From contig CAWUPZ010000001.1 of NCBI GenBank assembly GCA_963924555.1, positions 124,001 through 188,000 on the forward strand: 64,000 bases of DNA, given 5' to 3'. Origin of the DNA: Crambe crambe (Eukaryota; Porifera; Demospongiae; Poecilosclerida; Crambeidae). Numbering within the stretch: the stretch's first letter is position 1; every line of letters begins with the position of its first letter. Positions 23,885-34,249 of the stretch are shown piece by piece. The notes beneath the pieces were generated by a model. It ran no database searches and was not told where the DNA came from. It worked only from the letters and a program-made list of their open reading frames with translations. Both the position numbers and the translations under genes were made by a program.

Positions 23885-24600
23885 GTCTCTAGTTCCAGTG
23901 GTACCACCATCCATATAAGCCAATGCAATGCCCACAACTACATGTTTGTTTATCAACAGGATGTCACTGCAAGCATGCACTAGGAGATGAGGGAGGGTGG
24001 TGCTCCATCTGGGAAGAGGGGGAGGGGAGGGGAAGGAGCAGAGGGGAGGGGAAGGAGCAGAGGGGAGGGGTTGAGGACCTGAGTGCTTCTAAATTGTATA
24101 GACACCATTGGTGGACATAATAATAATTATCTGGACTATGAATACAAGGACACTTCGGCTATAGCTAATCTTTATGAAACCAGATAAGACAACAGTTAGT
24201 TGCTAGCAATGCATGAAATGTTTTAGAGATGATGAATTCATTGGGATTATTTGAAACTACACTTTTCTTGTAATCAAATTGTGATGCCACACCCCTTTTG
24301 GCCAATTCTTCTACACGTCTTACAAGCGTCAACTAGATGTAATGCTGACTACAAATTATCTTATTACCTCCAACCTTTTATCTAATACTCAGTTAAGCAG
24401 TATGTTTCATTAACAGTTGATTGATTGGTTCACTGCCATCTCCATGAAACAGTAACTGTGACATTGTCCATAACTATCAACCTCCTCCTCAGAACATCTT
24501 AGGATTGCTGATTTTGAACAGGTCTGAGGTTAAGTATGCCAATGACCATGTCACAAAAACATTCATACATTGCTAGTAGCTGTTATCTAATACTCAACTG
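23885..24600. repeat. Long dispersed repeat, copy B (pairs with 1-760)
   Basis: Colinear with copy A at 1-760. It shares 'ttccagtggtaccac', 'cccacaactaca..tgtttgtttatcaacag', 'gaggacctgagtgc', 'ggtggacat', 'ccatctccatgaaaca' and 'caacctcctcctcag'. In this copy the G/A-rich part is expanded as 'aggggaggggaaggagcag' repeated in tandem near 24015-24065. No gene is present. Confidence 0.6.
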
Positions 24601-24897
24601 AAAAACTGTTATAAGGTGGAGATGCAAGCCTGAACCACAAAAATTAGAGAACCTGATGGTAGTGAAATCATAAATGAATCTGTATAATTGGTCAGAGGAT
24701 GTATTAACAGGTACAAAGGGTTTCAGGGAGGTGGAGGGGTTATAACAGAATTTCACATCACCACATATCCACCATTATGAATGTAGCAAAGATCAGTAAA
24801 GTGGCTGTTTTACAAGTGAGCCTGTTCTCTGACATGAACTCCAATGACATCATAACATAAACATTTTGGAAAGATCATCTCAAAATAAATAATAACA

Positions 24898-25055
24898 AGT
24901 AAGGGAAAAAACATTTTAAAAAAATGAAAGGTGATGTAGGGATGACAAAAAACAGTGTACAAAAAAATCAAGAAACAAGAGAAGAAATTGTGGAAAGAAA
25001 AAGGTTGACTTATTATCATCCCTACATCAAGCCTATCAATGGAATTATTGTAGCT
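24898..25055 (+). mobile_element. Small MITE of the TGTAGGGATGAC group, inverted partner of 34072-34240
   Basis: It begins 'caagtaagggaaaaaacatt', then 'gatgtagggatgac', and ends 'catccctacatcaagcctat'. The sequence at 34072-34240 is its reverse complement with few changes. The two copies lie 9.2 kb apart in opposite orientation. The end includes the short stem 'cattttaaaaaaatg' just outside the TGTAGGGATGAC motif. Confidence 0.75.
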
Positions 25056-25490
25056 AGCTAGCTACTTGGACTATTCAAGCTATAATTATAACTATACTCT
25101 TCCCCTACCTTGCACTCTTCCTCCACCTTCTCTTCCTGTACAACTAGGAATTGCTCGTAAAGCGTTGTTGGGCGAGCAAAGCAATGTTGATAATGTCCTC
25201 ATGCACATACATGCAATTTACACAATTTTTTTGTATACATGTATTATTGGATGTGACAGTGGGAGGGGCACATGCTAGGCCTCTCATTTCTTTCGTCCAG
25301 CCTAGTTCTTATCTCTTTCTCTGTCTCCTTTTTCTCTTTTTAGCCTTTGGTGGCTCCATACTATAGTAGCTAATCATCAAATTCACAAGATTAATTTTTG
25401 CTTATCAACATTAAAATGAGTTTGTTGTCGCTTAGCAATTGGTTCAGCGCATCTGCAATGATAATTTTTTGATGTACGTATATATTATAT
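25056..25490. other. Gene-poor stretch between MITEs
   Basis: No supportable gene. Short frames are AT- or CT-rich and have no motif. Confidence 0.4.
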
Positions 25491-25492
25491 AT

Positions 25493-25997
25493 AAGTGCAA
25501 AAAATTAAAAAGTGAAGTAGGGATAGCCATAAAATTTAGCTGCATTCCTATCACTCCTACCCCTCCTAATTTCAATATCCATGCCCATATATATACCCAA
25601 CTTACGTAAATCCCTACTCTTCACTCCCCCTTCAGCAATAAGTGAGTCAAGTAACCCCCTTACCCATACCCATCACCAAACTCAAGAATCACAGCAATCA
25701 TATTATTACAAAACTACTACTCCTACTTCACTCCTAGGCCTCCTTAGGAGTGAAGTAGGAGTAGTAGTTTTGTAATAATATGATTGCTGTGATTCTTGAG
25801 TTTGGTGATGGGTATGGGTAAGGGATTACTTGACTCACTTATTGCTGAAGGGGGAGTGAAGAGTAGGGATTTACGTAAGTTGGGTATATATATGGGCATG
25901 GATATTGAAATTAGGAGGGGTAGGAGTGATAGGAATGCAGCTAAATTTTATGGCTATCCCTACTTCACTTTTTATTTAGAAGAAATTTTTTGCACTT
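25493..25997. mobile_element. Near-perfect 505-bp palindrome (fold-back element)
   Basis: Two arms of about 245 bp meet near 25742 around 'ctcctaggcctccttaggag' with almost no spacer. Only a few differences separate the arms, including a short deletion near the left tip. The ends read 'aagtgcaaaaaa' and, further in, 'agtgaagtagggatagcc', a relative of the TGTAGGGATGAC motif. High arm identity implies recent origin or gene conversion. The 64- and 96-codon frames in it mirror each other and are not genes. Confidence 0.95.
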
Positions 25998-25999
25998 AC

Positions 26000-26640
26000 T
26001 TGTTTCCATTCTTTTTCTTTGTAATTAGCTATTATAAATTGATAATATTTAAAAATTTAAAAATATATTTTCTGAAATGTTCTTAATTTGGTAAGTACAT
26101 AGCACTGGATATGGAAGATTATTAACAATATTTGTGTATTATTCATATTCATAAGAAGTAGTTATTCCTTCATACCCTGCACCTATGGTTTGCAAATAGC
26201 TAATTATATGCATTCCCTTGCTAAGAAAAGCTGAATGATTAATTTTGAATGTTATATTCCTCAGGGATGATTGACTGATGAGGAGGTTTCAGAACGAGAA
26301 GGTGCAGTAGTGAAGAAGAACCTGGAAGAAATGAATGGCTGGACACTTAGCTAATTAGCTATTGGTGTTTTTTTTTTGTTGTTGTTGTTGTTTTTTTTTT
26401 AAATTAATATGTGGGGGCATGTGCAATAAGGAGTGGTTGGGCAGTTTTTTTATTGAGAGTACCCTCTCATGCATGTGTGCTGAGGGTTTATTGTTTGCAA
26501 GCATAGGAGTGAAGAATGTTTTGTTGTCTTGAGGGAGGAGAGTATGACTGACATGAAGGAGGAGTATTTGTAGTGAATACAGTACTGAGGAGTGAAAACA
26601 TTAGAGTGGAGGAGCAGAAGGAAATGAATCAATAATAGTT
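26000..26640. other. Gene-poor stretch with a (GTT) tract
   Basis: No gene is seen. A T-tract, (gtt)5 and a second T-tract lie at about 26371-26400. The block 'catgtgtgctgagggttta' at 26473-26491 is shared with 23716-23735. Confidence 0.45.
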
Positions 26641-26780
26641 GTTGAGGTTTTGTTGTCTTGCATATGAGGGAGGAGGGTATGAGGGATGAGCATGTGGAGT
26701 GCAAATGAGTGTTGAGGTTTGGTTGTCTTGCACGAGGAAGGGTATGGGGAATGAGCAAATGAGAGTAGCAATTTGTGATG
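26640..26780 (+). repeat. Two-unit minisatellite, about 65-70 bp
   Basis: Two units of 'gttgaggtttggttgtcttgc' followed by 'gaggaagggtatggggaatg' and 'agcaaatgagag' lie in tandem, with a third weaker unit upstream near 26520. Minus-strand frames across it are Ser/Pro-rich by-products of the repeat. Confidence 0.65.
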
Positions 26781-27234
26781 CACATGCACATTTGATGTAG
26801 CAGGATTTTGTGCAGAAACTTAGTATAGAGATCTGCTGTTTGTGTACGTGATGATCGCGAGATATATATCTATAAAGCAATAGGGTTAAATGAAGCCAAG
26901 CTATAGCAGCTTTATGCTTGCCTTGAGTTAGAGAATTTCTGCAAGTATTGAGATACAAATGAAATGTTTTATAGTGTTTGAGTGTGTGACTTACTTTTTA
27001 TTTTTGATGATAGTGGAAATGCACTGGAAAAGACAAGTAGCTATATATAGCTAAGTGATTTTGTAATGTTTTATATTACTTACAGTTTCCTCGATACATA
27101 TTAGGGTCTGGAATTAAAGATTATGGTGATACATGTTATATAATGTGTTGGTGGAAAATGGTTAAGTATGTACTCACATGGGAACGGGCAGAATCGAACA
27201 CCCCTCCCTCTGCGCCTGGCCCTAGCCCTAGCCC

Positions 27235-27885
27235 TCCACCCTGGGTGAGGGTGTGCAGTTGGAAGTGGCACTGGATGAAGTAATTGTAAGATGCTATCTA
27301 TAGTTAGTTGCTTGCCTTCTGGGAGGGGGTGCGCAGCTGGAGGTGGCACTGGATGATGTAATCGTAAGATCATGAAATGTTTTATTTATAGTTGCTTACC
27401 TTCTGGGAGGCCGAGGGGCATGCAGTAGGTGGTACTGGATGACGTAATTGTAAGAGTAATGAAATGTGTTATCTATAGTTGCTTACCTTCTGGGAGGGGG
27501 TGCGCAGCTGGAGGTGGCACTGGATATAAGAGTAATGAAATATGTTATCTATGTATAATTCTTTACCTTCTGGGAGGGGGCGCACAGCTGGAGGTGGCAC
27601 TGGATGATGTAATTGTATGAGTAATGAAATTGTTATCTTTAGTTACTTACCTTCTGGGAGGGGGTGTGCAATGGGAGGTGGGGCGCGCAGCTGGAGGTGG
27701 GACTGGATGATGTAATTGTATGAGTAATGAAATTGTTATCTTTAGTTACTTACCTTCTGGGAGGGGTGTGCAAAGGGAGGTGGCACTGGATGATGTAATT
27801 GTAAGATCGTGATATGTGTTATGTATAGCTAGTTAGTTGCTTACCTTTTGGGAGGGGGTGTGCAGCTGGAGGTGGCACTGGTTGA
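27235..27885 (+). repeat. Tandem repeat of about 80-100 bp, 8 units
   Basis: Each unit contains 'ttgcttaccttctgggaggg', 'ggtgcgcagctggaggtggc' and 'actggatgatgtaattgtaa'. Eight units are visible with different small deletions. One unit near 27660-27700 has a partial internal duplication. No gene is present. Confidence 0.9.
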
Positions 27886-27899
27886 GATCAGTGGAGTAG

Positions 27900-28500
27900 T
27901 TCCAAACTGATAGTGCTACGTAGTCAGAGAAAGAAACACTTATGAAAGAGTGAATATGGTTGACACTGAACACATTTTTTGTACAAATAGCTGCAGAGCA
28001 CTGGAATTGTAAGGAAACAGTTCCAAAGTTGCAAGCAGCTGATTATAAAATGAAAAGAAGCACTGGACTCAGGAGTCAAACAAAGGAAAGAGTGAGTATA
28101 ACATATCTTGTTGAACAAACAGCAGAAGACCTTGACCTTGTGTCTCAGAAGAGTGACTGTTACTTAATTTTTTGATTCAGAGGTAGATAGAAGTAATGCG
28201 CGCGCATTGCATACTACGTAATACTACGTATGACGCACGCACAGGCTTCAAAATGGCGGATGAAAAGTAGCTAGTGCACTGAATTGTGAAGTATAACCTT
28301 AGTGAAAACGAATAGCAAAAGATCAGCCTCTAAGTACCGCTCCATCTGATCGCCATGTTATAATTGTGACAACTATAGCCAATTAGTCAGTACGCCGATC
28401 TGATTATTATTATGTTGAAAACTAGAACAAAAGTCAATTTTTGAAATTATTTTTTGTTGATGTTATAGAATGAATTTTAGATTATTATACATTGTCCTGT
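27900..28500. other. Gene-poor stretch left of the hairpin-ended element
   Basis: A 71-codon frame at 27960-28175 is the longest open frame and has no recognisable domain. Confidence 0.35.
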
Positions 28501-28509
28501 CTTCTGTGT

Positions 28510-28643
28510 AGATGTAGGGATAGGGCCATGACTTGTGAGAACCTGTAGAGTAAGGGTAGAAGAGAAAAAAGAGTTTTTAGTTTATACAGTCTTAATGACC
28601 TTTGACCTGCCATCCCTACTTAGAGAGTGCTAACGCACTCTCT
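28510..28643. mobile_element. Short hairpin-ended element
   Basis: The left part reads 'gatgtagggataggg' and the right part 'gccatccctacttagagag', so the TGTAGGGAT motif is inverted at the two sides. Directly outside the right motif lies a perfect 9-bp stem, 'agagagtgc' (28622-28630) and 'gcactctct' (28635-28643), with a 4-base loop. The same stem follows the same motif at 43527, 44487, 51491 and 61952. Confidence 0.6.
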
Positions 28644-28689
28644 GATATCGAGCTCCCGTTGACATGACCAGAGAGCGGCTCGCTTCGTT

Positions 28690-28700
28690 CGCCAATAATG
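28690..28700 (+). repeat. Left target site duplication of the MULE (11 bp)
   Basis: CGCCAATAATG abuts the left terminal inverted repeat. It is repeated exactly at 33736-33746. MULE elements typically duplicate 8-11 bp. Confidence 0.95.
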
Positions 28701-28785
28701 GGTGTGTATAAACTTCGGACCGGACCGGACCAACGGACCGTGTACGATCTGCGTGCGCGGAGCGAGGCGGACCATGACGTCATGC
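28701..28785 (+). repeat. Left terminal inverted repeat of the MULE
   Basis: It begins GGTGTGTATAAACTTCGGAC and ends at 'catgacgtcatgc'. It matches the reverse complement of 33651-33735 at 84 of 85 bases. It is CpG-rich in its inner half and contains GCGCGG at 28755-28760, which fits the published CG-1/CAMTA site (A/C/G)CGCG(T/C/G). It also contains the palindrome TGACGTCA, a CRE-like word, near its inner end. Confidence 0.95.
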
Positions 28786-30373
28786 AGCTAGCTGCAAACT
28801 AACTGTATCGATCAGCAGCATAGGAACCGATAGTCTTATTACTATAGGAGTGTTTGAGCTCAATATTATTTAGCTATACTTGATAATTGAATAATTCATA
28901 CCTCAGGCCTAGAAGCCCATGCAGTTGCTACATCTATATAGATAGCTAGCTAGCTAGCTAAACTGTAGTAATCTGTAGTCTGAAGCTAAATATTGGTAGC
29001 TAGCTAGCTAGCTAGTCTGATAGTGCCACTTGCGAACTGGTTCACTATTAACTTTTTATATTGGTAGTCTGAAGCTGGTAGCTAGCTAGTCTGATACTGC
29101 CACTTGCAATCTGGTTCACTGAACATCGACTGTAGTTAAAGTAGTTAAAGTTAGCTATAGCTAGATTAGTTGCTCAATTAATGATTGTTCTTTTAACTCA
29201 AAAATCATTCTTTTTCTGATATTCTTTTATGTGTTCCTGCAGGGAAAGAATAACTAAAAAGCAATAAAAACACAACATTATGCTAACCTGACTGAAAGAA
29301 AAAGGCCGATTAAACGCTTGATATCTTGCATACTATACAAAAAAAAATAGCTAGTTTTACTATTGATATTAATTGAAGTATTCTTACCATGCATGTGAAT
29401 ACACCACAGTCGTAACCATTTGTTTGCTTAGGTATATCCTAATAATAAAAATATAATAATAAATAAAAATTCTTAATAAATAAATTACTTTTGGGCATAG
29501 CATCTTCCAACTGGAGAAGTCTACATTGGGATTTGCCTTGCTTAGGTAATTTCTGAATCAGAAAAACAGACAATCAAACTCAATGTTGTAACAATAACGA
29601 ATAAGTTTAGCTACCTGATTGTTTCCAAGCATCTGATGTATTCACCATACATGGAATCATAGTAACGCAATTCCTGCATAGTAGTGTCTACAATAGCTAG
29701 ACACCAGTGTGCACCTCTGTTGATTGGTACTATAAATTTTTGGTATGTGAGAACATTGACCTATGTATGTATGCATGGGCATCGTACGAGTGAAAGGCAA
29801 GAGCAAAGTTAATGACTATCGTGGAACCTCAATAAAGGAGACTCCTAAAGAGGACAAATCTTTGAAAGGACAAAAAGTTGGGCCCTGAGTGTGTCTATTA
29901 TTTAGAGGTTCCACTGTATACATACTAACTACCTTGATCCAGTTGGCAATCGAATGGTGCCCACTTTCACATAGCTTTTGATAGAAAAAACATGAAACAC
30001 AAAAGACAGAGTTAAGCCTTTCAGAGTTTGCTTCCCTCATAAGAAGAAACATGTAATAGTCAATGATCTGTTGATATTAAGAAATCATAAATACACCACC
30101 TATTATTAATTCATTAGGTCACCTTATCATCCAACCAATTAGTGTCACCAAGTGTCTTTAAATTGCTGTCGTACACTTGACAGTTGTTTATACTGCAAAT
30201 TAAAACATCTTTGGGCTTAGAATCAGCAACCTGTGGAAAAAAGAATATGCATGGCCTTTGAACAATAGTAGCTATAATAATAGCTACATACAGTGGAGTC
30301 TCCAATAATTATTGTGTACAAAGGACAATAAAAGAAGTCTCTATAGCTGAGGTTCCACTGCATGTATAATCTA
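28786..30373. other. Left non-coding part of the MULE with nested small repeats
   Basis: No exon is seen here. It contains TAGC runs at 28945-28965 and 29000-29020. Two tiny inverted-repeat insertions share 'CAGTGGAACCTC/GAGGTTCCACTG'-like ends (about 29818-29920 and 30293-30360). A similar unit lies at about 4250-4304. A minus-strand 78-codon frame near 29.9 kb reads through one of these repeats and is not a gene. Confidence 0.6.
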
Positions 30374-33300
30374 TTATACATTTTCCTTCTCTTCCATGAT
30401 TTGGCTGAATTCCTTCTTCTGATCATTTGTTTTCTCTTCTGTAATAATTTCATCAGTTTTATGGTCTCCTGAATGACAATAATAGAATGGAGCAATCAAT
30501 AGCATGCAATTTTCTCTTGGACATTAAAACCACACTTACAGAAAATGCAAAACCTATACATTCAGAACTTAAATTCCGCTAGTGATTTTTTGCCTTACAT
30601 ATAGCTACATGTAGCATGGCCTGGCCAAGCAAATGTACATTATGTACTATAATGTATAATCACCTTCTGAATCAAGTCTCATCCTTTTACACTTCCTCTT
30701 TACACAACATTGTCTAAGTAATCCTCTCCCACCAAATTTTGGCTTATCTTTACAATAGCGACACTCCCCACAATCTGATGTTGTGCAACTGTTACAAGTT
30801 CCACACCTCTTTCGTTTTTTACCTGCAAGTTTACATGTCAACAGAGTAGCTAGTAATTCTTAAATTTTTATACCTGAATATCGTTGACTTGGTGGATCAA
30901 ATTTCTCATAAATTTGAGTCTCTTGCTACAAGTAATAATTATAATGACTATTTAGATTACACATTATTAGCTAGCTAATTGTTTACCTCTTTGATGGAAG
31001 TAGAGGTTTGGTTGGCTGGATTACTTGTGTCCTCGTTTTCCTGGTGAACATAATATGGACCTAATTTATTTGTTCTAGATTATGTATTCCATAACATACA
31101 TTTTTATCTTCAAAGGCCTTGGGGTTGACGGGAAAACTTTGCTCAGCACCATCTTTTGATTGCTGAAATTATTATACAGCAACATGACATCAAGTAGCTG
31201 ACACAATAAATGTATAGTAATTAACCTTTGTAGAAGCACTTGAGTCAGGAGCAGGCACAATATCATAATCACCAGCTCTAGGTGCTTTTCTTCCACTTTT
31301 CTTATCTCCTCTTGATCTTGTGTTACGTCTCAGCTGGGATAAACTAACCTTTTGTTTAGAATCAACATCCTCTAACCCAATGCTCATCCTAACTGCCAAG
31401 ATGTGATAGCATCGAGAAGTAGATGGACATGTGCATGATTCTTTAGGAAACAGGCGGATAGCATGAGGTTTCCCAGTTGTTCCAACAACTGTGAAGACAC
31501 CCAATGACTGATTGTGGCTGATTAAATTGTTCTCAATAATTGACCTACATGATTCACATAGTTGTTTGTGCACTGATCATTTATTACTTATCAAGACTAA
31601 CCTTGCTCGTGAAAATTGGGTAATCAAATGTTCACCATTCTCAGTATCTTTCTCTTCTTGCAATATAATTTGGGATGGACCTGTGATAATAATGCTGTGA
31701 TTGGAATAAAGAAATTAAATTATCTATTACTCTTTTCCGAAGAATTGTCGCCTGTAATCATTTTTCTCTTTATCCTATCCACTATATCTTGTGGTGAATA
31801 GCAGGTGATAATAGAGAGTTCATCCTTTGTCCTAGCTGCAGTACTGAACTTAGATGAAAGTTGGTAGTTTCCTAATCCTATATAAAATGTAAGCAATATT
31901 AAATATTGAATGTGAACAGTATTAATGAAAACCAACCTGCAAACCCTCTCTGTATTTCATTGTGTAAGTAGGCTTGGAGATGATATAGAGCGAGCAAAAT
32001 GCAATCAACTGGAACCTCCCTCCATCTTTGTAGTCGCTTCAGTGTCACATTAAAGCTTTCTGATTGGTTATTGGTAATGCCAGTAAAGGGATGATATAAA
32101 TTCATTGGCTCCAACACAAATCGACCAAGAGTGACAGGTAACTATTGCCATCATAAGCATTAATAAATCGTGCGGTCATAATAATAATATTTAATCATTA
32201 CCTCTGGATGTATCTCACTCATGAAATACTGCACAAAAGCTTGGCTCCACTTCATTTTGAACACCTTCAGTCTTTGCTCATAACTAGCATAACTGCTTTC
32301 ATTTAGCAAGTCACGAACATGGCTCACGTATGCTGGAATTTCTGCATGACTAGCTCCATGCTTCTTGAGCCATAGTTTGACTGCATTGATGGTATGATTC
32401 CAACAACGTAGGCGAAGGACATTTGGGAGGTGCTTGTCGATTGCCTGCATGTATTAAAATCAAATTCGCATAATGATAAAACAAATTTATTTTGCTTACT
32501 CGGTGTATACCAACTTCATCATCAGTCACTAATGGAACCTTGTGCTTTCCTGTCACTAGACTTGGTACTGATCGAGCTAATTGCTGCATAAATTCCTCAT
32601 GGCATGCTTGGAACTTCCTTTCATGAATGAGGAATAGGGAAGGAATGACGGGTGATGGAGAAAAAAGGGTATGTCGAAACAGTAGCGGGGACAAGTAGAA
32701 ATCGCCCAACTGAAAAGTGGTATCATAGGAGAGTAACTGTGTAGACTCAAATTGTGCTTGCAAAACTAATTCAAGCTCTTTCAGGACTGTGTCAAAACCA
32801 CAAACAATAACCAGGTCTGGAAACGTTTTAATCATCTTCACAAAGTCACCCAAATCATAAGCCAACTCATGCAGGTTATATAGAGCATCATGAGTAAGGC
32901 GTGATTTTTGGCGTTCCTTCTGCTGTAAATTGATGACTTGTCTGGAATTGCGTGGCAAATGACTAGACTGGAATTCAGGTGCACACGCACTTGAAGAAAT
33001 AGAATTCTTATACACATTAGCTGGTAGATCAGGAACAGAAGCAAGTTTGGTCAGAACAGAGGGACATGTACGATGAAATATACGGTTTTCAGACTTGGAA
33101 TGTCCATGAGGAAAGTTTATAGCAACACTTTCATCTCCTATGTAGTGAATTAAAACTTGGTTATTTCTTGTAGAATCCATAAGGAAATAGGCATGACGCT
33201 TGAATCTTAGATCTCTTCCTGAGGGCAAAACGATTGAAAAATATATTTTTCGAAATTTTGGATCACTGTTAGGAATCAATTTGGTCCCATTCTGGTACCA

Positions 33301-33588
33301 GCGATAACCGTCCACTTTCCAGTCATCTACAGAATAAGTATATATGGTGGTATGAAAAGAAGTTAAGCAAGCTCACTTCCAAAAAACTAGCAACACAACA
33401 CAACACAACACATATTTACCTTTGCTTATATCATTCTGGATTAAGTAAAGATATACTTCTCCACCTTTTGCATTCCTAGGAGGATAAGTGGGCTTGAGAT
33501 TTGTATTTTGCTTGAAATACTTCAAAACATCAGTAAACTTAAGTTCTTCATTGCAGTTAAGCCTAGCTACAGGAGTAATCACTTCCAT
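30374..33588 (-). CDS. MULE transposase with CG-1, DDE, SWIM and CXXC domains
   Basis: Predicted exons (minus strand, all GT-AG): 33420-33588, 32500-33326, 32202-32444, 31937-32141, 31731-31877, 31602-31680, 31226-31544, 31100-31162, 30987-31040, 30874-30925, 30664-30822, 30374-30468. They total 2412 bp and encode 803 aa with no stop. Domains in order: CG-1-like DNA-binding region at about 1-120 ('GGEVYLYL', 'DGYRW', 'FKRHAYFLM..VLIHYIGDE'); MULE DDE core with D258 (YDTTF), D325 or D326 (VTDDE), E441 (NNQSESFN) and a C-x-WNH motif after D2; SWIM finger C594-x-C596-x5-C602-x-H604; basic region; CXXC finger with C726, 729, 732, 737, 740, 743, 758/759 and 764 and the KFGG motif at 748-751. The family role is cut-and-paste transposition of its own ends in the nucleus. 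The CG-1 and CXXC domains would read CGCG and unmethylated CpG. Domain calls are by eye. Confidence 0.88.
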
Positions 33589-33650
33589 CCTTTAGCTGAC
33601 AAAAAGAGAACGGTGGGCAAATCAGCCACGTGTACGTGTACGTCTGATCA

Positions 33651-33735
33651 GCATGACGTCATGGTCCGCCTCGCTCCGCGCACGCAGATCGTACACGGTC
33701 CGTTGGTCCGGTCTGGTCCGAAGTTTATACACACC
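33651..33735 (-). repeat. Right terminal inverted repeat of the MULE
   Basis: Reverse complement of the left repeat with one difference (a GG/AG change in the GGACC run). The CGCG word lies at 33676-33681. It sits about 60 bp upstream of the start codon of the transposase gene, so it is probably also part of the promoter. The TGACGTCA palindrome is again at the inner edge. Confidence 0.95.
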
Positions 33736-33746
33736 CGCCAATAATG
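33736..33746 (+). repeat. Right target site duplication of the MULE (11 bp)
   Basis: CGCCAATAATG, identical to 28690-28700. Removing the element and one copy restores a continuous target site. Confidence 0.95.
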
Positions 33747-34070
33747 TCTTAATTATCTTTACATGGAGTGTATACGTACAGTCATCCCACCTTCCCATTG
33801 ATTCATTAAACTTTCCCACTAAATTGTTTTAAAGGCTGGACAATTGCATAATTCATGATTCATTTAATTCACTGGTACAATTGAATGTACTCATTTACTT
33901 GGTGCTCACAATTCAACCTCTGATAAAGGGTAGCTACTGAAAGTACAGTCTCAACAACCTAAAACGTGCTAAGAGTGACTGCTAATAGATTTTCACCTCT
34001 GAAAGAGGAGAGCCTCTAATATTCTACTATTAGGAGGTTTCAATATTATAGTCAGATGCCAGTAGATGTC
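33747..34070. other. Spacer right of the MULE
   Basis: No gene is seen. A degenerate inverted block 'gagaggagagcctctaat..attaggaggttt' near 34000-34040 suggests a further decayed small TIR repeat. Confidence 0.35.
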
Positions 34071-34071
34071 A

Positions 34072-34240
34072 ATTAGCTACAATAATTCCATTCATAGGCT
34101 TGATGTAGGGATGATAATAAGTCAACCTTTTTCTTTCCACAATTTCTTCCCTTGTTTCTTTATTTTTTTGTACACTGTTTTTTGTCATCCCTACATCATA
34201 TTTCATTTTTTTTAAATGTTTTTTCCCTTACTTGTTTTCT
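34072..34240 (-). mobile_element. Small MITE of the TGTAGGGATGAC group, inverted copy of 24898-25055
   Basis: It reads 'aggcttgatgtagggatgat' at the left and 'tgtcatccctacatcatatt' then 'ttttttcccttacttg' at the right. It is the reverse complement of the copy at 24898-25055. Confidence 0.75.
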
Positions 34241-34249
34241 CTCTTTTTT

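Larger units (their letters stand above)
28701..33735 (-). mobile_element. Complete Mutator-like (MULE) DNA transposon, 5035 bp
   Basis: The element is bounded by 85-bp terminal inverted repeats with one mismatch, and by a perfect 11-bp target duplication. It carries a single spliced gene on the minus strand, with about 60 bp between its start codon and the right inverted repeat and about 1.6 kb of non-coding DNA on the left. Intact ends, perfect duplication and an uninterrupted 12-exon reading frame imply a young and possibly active copy. Two small TIR repeats sit in the left non-coding part. Superfamily assignment rests on the DDE core, the SWIM finger, and the duplication length. Confidence 0.93.

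Noticed and set aside
25581-26086. Two open frames of 64 and 96 codons
   Set aside because: Both lie within the 505-bp palindrome and mirror each other; no domain or codon signal.
26450-26958. Ser/Pro-rich minus-strand frames resembling secreted peptides
   Set aside because: They arise from a two- to three-unit minisatellite and show no signal peptide or conserved core.
27101-27620. Frames over 60 codons in the 27-kb tandem repeat
   Set aside because: They follow the repeat units and differ from unit to unit by frame.
28690-28700. Idea that CGCCAATAATG belongs to the CCGTATACGAG element rather than being a target duplication
   Set aside because: The similar word 'cgccaataataatg' in that element is longer and lies inside it. 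Around the MULE the exact 11 bp abut both inverted ends, as expected for a duplication.
29816-30052. 78-codon minus-strand frame with 'TVEPLNNRHTQGPTF'
   Set aside because: It reads through a small inverted repeat of the CAGTGGAACCTC type, which also occurs near 4.25 kb.
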